NCBI RefSeq assembly: GCF_001425445.1
Contig: NZ_LMQU01000001.1
Span: 311,221 to 375,220, forward strand
Reading direction: 5' to 3'
DNA: 64,000 nucleotides
Source of the DNA: Devosia sp. Leaf420
GTDB taxonomy: Bacteria > Pseudomonadota > Alphaproteobacteria > Rhizobiales > Devosiaceae
Below, piece after piece: positions 60,305 to 64,000 of this stretch. A model generated the notes under the pieces. It was not told the DNA's origin. It saw only the letters and a list, made by a program, of their open reading frames with translations, and did no database searches. The position numbers and the translations under genes were made by a program. How positions within the stretch are numbered: the first letter of the stretch is position 1; every line of letters starts with the position of its first letter.

Positions 60305-61603
60305 TTACCCGTAGATCGGGAAGCGGTCGGTCAGGGCTTTTACCTTGGCGCGGACTTCGGCTTCGACGGCACCATTGTTGTCGTCGCCATTGGTCTTAAG
60401 GCCATCGAGCACTTCGATGATCAGCTCGCCAATGGTCTGGAACTCGGCCGTGCCAAACCCGCGCGTCGTGCCCGCCGGAGTGCCGAGGCGGATGCCCGAG
60501 GTGATCGCCGGCTTTTCCGGATCGAAAGGCACGGCATTCTTGTTGCAGGTGATATGCGCGCGGCCGAGGGCATTTTCGGTCGCCTTGCCGGTGAGGCCCT
60601 TGGGACGGAGATCGACCAGCATTAGATGATTGTCGGTGCCGCCCGAAACGATATCGACGCCGCCCTTGACGAGGGTTTCGGCAAGAACCTGAGCATTGGC
60701 AACGACCTGAGCAGCGTATTGCTTGAACTCAGGCTGGAGCGCTTCCTTGAAGGCCACGGCCTTGGCCGCGATGACATGCATCAGCGGGCCGCCCTGGATG
60801 CCCGGGAAAATGGCCGAATTGATCTTCTTGGCGATGTCTTCATCGTTGGTAAGGATCAGGCCGCCACGCGGACCACGGAGGGTCTTGTGGGTGGTGGTCG
60901 ATGCGACATGCGCATGGGGGAACGGGCTCGGATAAGCGCCGCCGGCAACGAGACCGGCCACGTGGGCCATATCGACGAACAGGATTGCGCCGACTTCGTC
61001 AGCGATCTGGCGGAACTCGGCCCAATCCATGACGCGCGAATAGGCCGAGAAACCGGCGACGATCATCTTGGGCTTGTGCTCGCGCGCGAGCTGTCGGACC
61101 TGGTCCATATCCACGCGACCATCCTGCTTGCGGAGGCCATATTGGATGGCGTTGAACCACTTGCCGGACTGGTTGGGCTTGGCGCCATGGGTCAAGTGAC
61201 CACCGGCGTCGAGCGACATGCCGAGGATGGTATCACCCGGCTGGATCAGGGCCTGGTAAACACCCTGGTTAGCCTGGGAGCCGGAATTGGGCTGGACGTT
61301 GGCGAATGCAACGCCGAAGAGCTGCTTGGCGCGCTCGATCGCGAGGGTTTCGGCAACGTCGACATATTGGCAGCCGCCATAGTAGCGCTTGCCGGGATAG
61401 CCTTCGGCATACTTGTTGGTCAGCACCGAACCCTGAGCTTCGAGCACAGCCTGCGAGACGATGTTTTCCGAAGCGATCAGCTCGATTTCGTTCTGCTGGC
61501 GACCCAGTTCGTCCTGGATGGCCCGTGCGAGATCGGGATCCGTCTCGGCCACTGCGGCAGAGAAGAAATGCGGAAAGAGCGGAGTTGACGTTGCAGCGCT
61601 CAT
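60305..61603 (-). CDS. glyA: Serine hydroxymethyltransferase
   Basis: A 432-residue PLP enzyme that converts serine and tetrahydrofolate to glycine and methylene-THF. The PLP lysine lies in [14 protein letters not shown], and [28 protein letters not shown] and [11 protein letters not shown] are the usual conserved stretches. The N-terminus [18 protein letters not shown] is slightly extended relative to E. coli, common in this order. No riboswitch was recognised upstream. Confidence 0.97.
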   Translation of the reverse strand: MSAATSTPLFPHFFSAAVAETDPDLARAIQDELGRQQNEIELIASENIVSQAVLEAQGSVLTNKYAEGYPGKRYYGGCQYVDVAETLAIERAKQLFGVAFANVQPNSGSQANQGVYQALIQPGDTILGMSLDAGGHLTHGAKPNQSGKWFNAIQYGLRKQDGRVDMDQVRQLAREHKPKMIVAGFSAYSRVMDWAEFRQIADEVGAILFVDMAHVAGLVAGGAYPSPFPHAHVASTTTHKTLRGPRGGLILTNDEDIAKKINSAIFPGIQGGPLMHVIAAKAVAFKEALQPEFKQYAAQVVANAQVLAETLVKGGVDIVSGGTDNHLMLVDLRPKGLTGKATENALGRAHITCNKNAVPFDPEKPAITSGIRLGTPAGTTRGFGTAEFQTIGELIIEVLDGLKTNGDDNNGAVEAEVRAKVKALTDRFPIYG

Positions 61604-61967
61604 GGGAAGACTTCCTCAAAAAGGATCAGGTTGGCCGGCATGGCGGTGCCCATATCACGTCGAATGGCGCAAATAAAAGGACGGACAGACGGAATCGGGT
61701 GCATGGGGGCTCCCTTGATCGCGGATGGGTGCCCAGGCGAGCGGCTTCACAGAGGTTCGCGTTCCCCGGTGGTTGCCCACCTTTTCTCGCCAGTCGCGCG
61801 AACGGCACCCTTATGCCGCAAATGGGCGCCGGGGAAAAGAGGGCGCGTCACTCAACTGGGTGAAAGCACATATGAGGTGTTCATTATTTAGGCATCTCGC
61901 AACCAGTCGACAGGTCTCGACATTGTTTGCGCAAGGATCTTGTGGGCTGCGGCCCGGGAGTTGAGAA
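61604..61967. other. 364-bp region between glyA and the BA14K-like gene
   Basis: This divergent intergenic region holds promoters for both genes. Open frames here are short and not supported by codon pattern or ribosome sites. I do not see a glycine, SAM or THF riboswitch, nor a strong hairpin. The part near 61880-61900 (TGTTCATTATTTAGG) is AT-rich and the likeliest promoter zone. Confidence 0.5.
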
Positions 61968-62423
61968 ATGATGAACCTTGCACGTATCGTGAGTGGTGTG
62001 GCCCTGGGTGGCATGGCGATGCTGAGCGCCGCTGCCCCGACGCAGGCGCAATCGGTCAATCTAAGCTTTGGCCAGCGCTATCAGGTCGTTGAGACCTATT
62101 GCGACCGCAACCCATGGGACCGCGATTGCCGCGGCTTCTACAATGGTGGTTGGGACGATCGCGACTACTATAATTTCTACAATACCCGCCGCTCGTCGAT
62201 CGACAATATCTCGGCCGGCATCTTCGGGATCGCTTTTGGTGCAGCGCTTGGCTCGATCATTGCCAATGGCGCGGCCAACAATAATCGCGGCGACGTGGTC
62301 GTCTATCGCGAAGGTAATGGCGGCGGCAACGTCAATGCGTGCTACGCCCGCTATAAATCCTATGATGAGCGGACCAATACCTATCTCGGCTATGATGGCA
62401 TCCGCCACCAGTGCCGTCTTTGA
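61968..62423 (+). CDS. BA14K-like secreted protein
   Basis: A 151-residue exported protein with a signal peptide (about 28 residues, APTQAQ). A hydrophobic glycine/alanine segment lies mid-protein (GIFGIAFGAALGSIIANG) and the C-terminal module CYARYKSYDERTNTYLGYD followed by HQC matches the BA14K family (lectin-like immunoreactive proteins of Brucella relatives). Asp/Tyr/Asn-rich sequences (DDRDYYNFYNTRR) precede it. Function in the envelope is unclear. Confidence 0.85.
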   Translation: MMNLARIVSGVALGGMAMLSAAAPTQAQSVNLSFGQRYQVVETYCDRNPWDRDCRGFYNGGWDDRDYYNFYNTRRSSIDNISAGIFGIAFGAALGSIIANGAANNNRGDVVVYREGNGGGNVNACYARYKSYDERTNTYLGYDGIRHQCRL

Positions 62424-62453
62424 TTTCAGAGTAGCGCCGAGACCTTTGTGGTC

Positions 62454-62666
62454 TCAGGCATAACGTCCTGATGAACGCGGCGGCGGCGGGGGCTCGGTTT
62501 CACCGAGTTTCCGCCGAAGCTTTGCGAGGGCCAAGCGTTCCATGTGAATGCGGGCAGCGTTGACCGGCGTGATGACGAAAACTTCCGTGCCGGTTTCTTC
62601 GTCGATGGCGGCGACACGCATCACCTGCCCCATCTGCACAAATTCGAAGAGAACCTCGCCCGCCAT
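62454..62666 (-). CDS. Small conserved hypothetical protein
   Basis: A 70-residue protein starting MAGEVLFEFVQMGQVMRVAAID, then EETGTEVFVITPVNAARIHME and a proline/arginine end (PPPPPRSSGRYA). A strong ribosome site (GGAGG) precedes the ATG. The opening is like a small alphaproteobacterial family of compact beta proteins (DUF6898-type, from memory). It is convergent with the BA14K gene. No function known. Confidence 0.75.
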   Translation of the reverse strand: MAGEVLFEFVQMGQVMRVAAIDEETGTEVFVITPVNAARIHMERLALAKLRRKLGETEPPPPPRSSGRYA

Positions 62667-62789
62667 GGGACCTCCATTGATGGATGGAGTTTAGCAGGGA
62701 TTTTCAGGCGGGGGAGTCGGAATAGATGGGACCGGCTGGCCGCATCGATGATCATCGATCAGCATCAACTCCCTCCGCCCACCTACGGC

Positions 62790-62853
62790 GTCATTCCCGC
62801 GAAAGCGGGAATCCATCTACGGGACCAAAGATTCCCGCTTTCGCGGGAATGAC
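62790..62853. repeat. Inverted pair of family C repeats
   Basis: Two copies lie head to head: GTCATTCCCGCGAAAGCGGGAAT (62790-62812) and ATTCCCGCTTTCGCGGGAATGAC (62831-62853), separated by 18 bases. They are reverse complements of each other, so the whole unit can also fold as a long hairpin. Confidence 0.85.
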
Positions 62854-62883
62854 GCCGAGAATGAGGGGAGAATACTCAAAAAC

Positions 62884-62911
62884 AAAAATCCCCGCTTTCG
62901 CGGGGATTTTT
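62884..62911. terminator. Terminator of the L,D-transpeptidase gene, family C core
   Basis: A perfect 12-bp stem AAAAATCCCCGC / GCGGGGATTTTT with a TTTC loop. The core matches family C repeats, and the flanking A and T runs make it a bidirectional intrinsic terminator. It lies 21 bases past the minus-strand ldt stop. Confidence 0.85.
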
Positions 62912-62932
62912 CGTATTTTAAGGGCTTAACGC

Positions 62933-64000
62933 TTACGCATCAAAGCTCACTTTGCCCTGCTCGTCGAACTTGTAGACGTCGTCGCGGAAGCTGACGGTGC
63001 CCTGACGGTTGGCCCAGGCGGTGATATAGGTCGTGTGAATCGGCACGCGGGCCTTGCACTCGACGTCGAGACGTTCAAGCGCTTCAAAGGTCGAGTCGAC
63101 CTTGGTCTGGTCCCAATCGCCATTGTCGCGCAGCAGCCAATTGACCAACTGATTGACGCCATCGACGCGAACGCAGCCGGAAGAGTGGAAACGAGCGTTT
63201 TCGCCGAAGAGGGCCTTGGACGGGGTGTCGTGCAGGTAGCAATCGTAGGGATTGTAGAAATTGATCTTGCAGTGACCCATGGAATTGGCCGCGCCAGGTT
63301 CCTGGCGATACATGTAATTCACCTGCTGATCGGTGATGGCAGCCCAGTTGATCGTCGAGGGATCAACCTTCTGACCCGAGCCGTCATAAATGAAAATGTT
63401 CTGTTCAGTCAGGTAGTTGGGGTTTTCCATCATGTACTTGGTCAGGTCCTGACGGACCAGCGACTTGGGCACATGCCAATAGGGGTTGAAGTTGATCTGG
63501 CTGATCTTGCTCGCCATGATCGGGGTGGCGCGCTCGACGCGGCCGACCACCGCGGTGTGGCGCTGCTCGACCATGCCGTCATTCACCGCTTCGATGGTCG
63601 CAGCCGGAATGTTGACGACAACATAGCGCGGGTTGAGGTTCGCGGCCATGCTCTGGACGCGCGTGTAGTTGAGGTAAAGCTGCTGCAGGCGCTGCTGAGC
63701 CGGCACGGACATTGCGTACCAAGTGGCTTCGTCGACCTGGCCGGTTACGACGAGACCATGGCGGGCCTGGAAAGCGCGGACGCCAGCATCGGTCTGTTCA
63801 TCGAAGACGTCGTTGACGTTTTCAACGAGCGCCATATCGCCCGAAGAAATCAAACGACGCTTGAGGGCAACGGCGGCGCGCGAAGACTTACCGAAGTTGA
63901 GGCCATAGGCTTCCTGCGGGATCTCTTCCCAGCCGCCGGCTGCGACGAATGGCTCGTATTGCGAGATGGCGAGCTGCAGGTTGTAGACCGTGTCGAACGA
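62933..64000 (-). CDS. L,D-transpeptidase (YcbB/LdtD type), N-terminus beyond window end
   Basis: The frame is open to the last base, so the N-terminus is missing; at least 355 residues are present. A peptidoglycan-binding-like segment (AFQARHGLVVTGQVDEATW) precedes the YkuD catalytic domain with Cys in FHSSGCVRVDG and the typical INFNPYWHVPKSLV. The residues near the window end read QYEPFVAAGGWEEIP, a family feature. Such enzymes make 3-3 cross-links in peptidoglycan or attach envelope proteins. A terminator follows at 62884. Confidence 0.92.
   Translation of the reverse strand, partial: SFDTVYNLQLAISQYEPFVAAGGWEEIPQEAYGLNFGKSSRAAVALKRRLISSGDMALVENVNDVFDEQTDAGVRAFQARHGLVVTGQVDEATWYAMSVPAQQRLQQLYLNYTRVQSMAANLNPRYVVVNIPAATIEAVNDGMVEQRHTAVVGRVERATPIMASKISQINFNPYWHVPKSLVRQDLTKYMMENPNYLTEQNIFIYDGSGQKVDPSTINWAAITDQQVNYMYRQEPGAANSMGHCKINFYNPYDCYLHDTPSKALFGENARFHSSGCVRVDGVNQLVNWLLRDNGDWDQTKVDSTFEALERLDVECKARVPIHTTYITAWANRQGTVSFRDDVYKFDEQGKVSFDA

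Noticed and set aside
61604..61967. A possible glycine or folate riboswitch upstream of glyA
   Set aside because: None of the conserved aptamer blocks could be found on either strand.

Overview
The window is high-GC chromosomal DNA from an alphaproteobacterium. Gene content and order point to Hyphomicrobiales, most likely Devosia or a close relative: GapR, a BA14K-like protein, DUF2842 beside ctaA, plsX-fabH-ihfA-merR, a short outer-membrane exopolysaccharide exporter, a RibN importer behind an FMN riboswitch, and a rhizobial-type iol locus with an RpiR-type regulator. There is no rRNA here, so the genus is an inference. I see no phage, transposase, CRISPR array or plasmid function; the only mobile-looking DNA is three families of short intergenic palindromic repeats.

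Layout. 1-6190: end of a GT1-like glycosyltransferase, a DAACS symporter, membrane proteins, rplM-rpsI, ctaA and a DUF2842 gene. 6248-14289: exopolysaccharide locus (deacetylase, Wzz-type protein with a decayed kinase domain, OPX lipoprotein, GT4 transferase, priming phosphotransferase, Wzy/ligase-like protein). 14326-14402: tRNA-Pro(GGG). 14573-25767: sugar-acid catabolic locus with an ABC importer, three enolase-superfamily enzymes, an RraA-like lyase, an aldo/keto reductase and a GntR regulator. 25788-29532: an uncharacterised envelope locus with three tandem membrane-anchored beta-type proteins and a convergent polytopic protein. 29682-31395: gapR and a PAS-GGDEF protein. 31471-36851: ugpBAEC plus a TIM-barrel isomerase, preceded by Pho-box-like repeats. 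36949-40619: GNAT, AraC regulator and a MocA/aldo-keto reductase fusion. 40824-42036: FMN riboswitch and ribN. 42117-50971: myo-inositol catabolism (iolR, iolC, iolD, iolE, iolB, idhA). 51406-56206: merR, ihfA, fabH, plsX, yceD-like, cytochrome bc1 chaperone and bamE. 56317-64000: Tat-exported putative carbohydrate-active enzyme, nusB, ribH, nrdR, glyA, BA14K and an L,D-transpeptidase cut by the window end.

How the parts work together. The window is rich in carbohydrate uptake and oxidation: two complete ABC importers, an inositol pathway and several local regulators. Three 16-bp sites of the form TGGAA-N6-TTCTA lie 53-67 bp upstream of iolR, iolC and idhA, which would tie the split iol genes into one IolR regulon. 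Four phased 11-bp units upstream of ugpB suggest phosphate-starvation control, and a perfect hairpin with a T-run after ugpB would lower expression of the permease genes relative to the binding protein. The most novel-looking items are the 26444-29532 envelope locus, the MocA-AKR fusion and the long inverted-repeat family.
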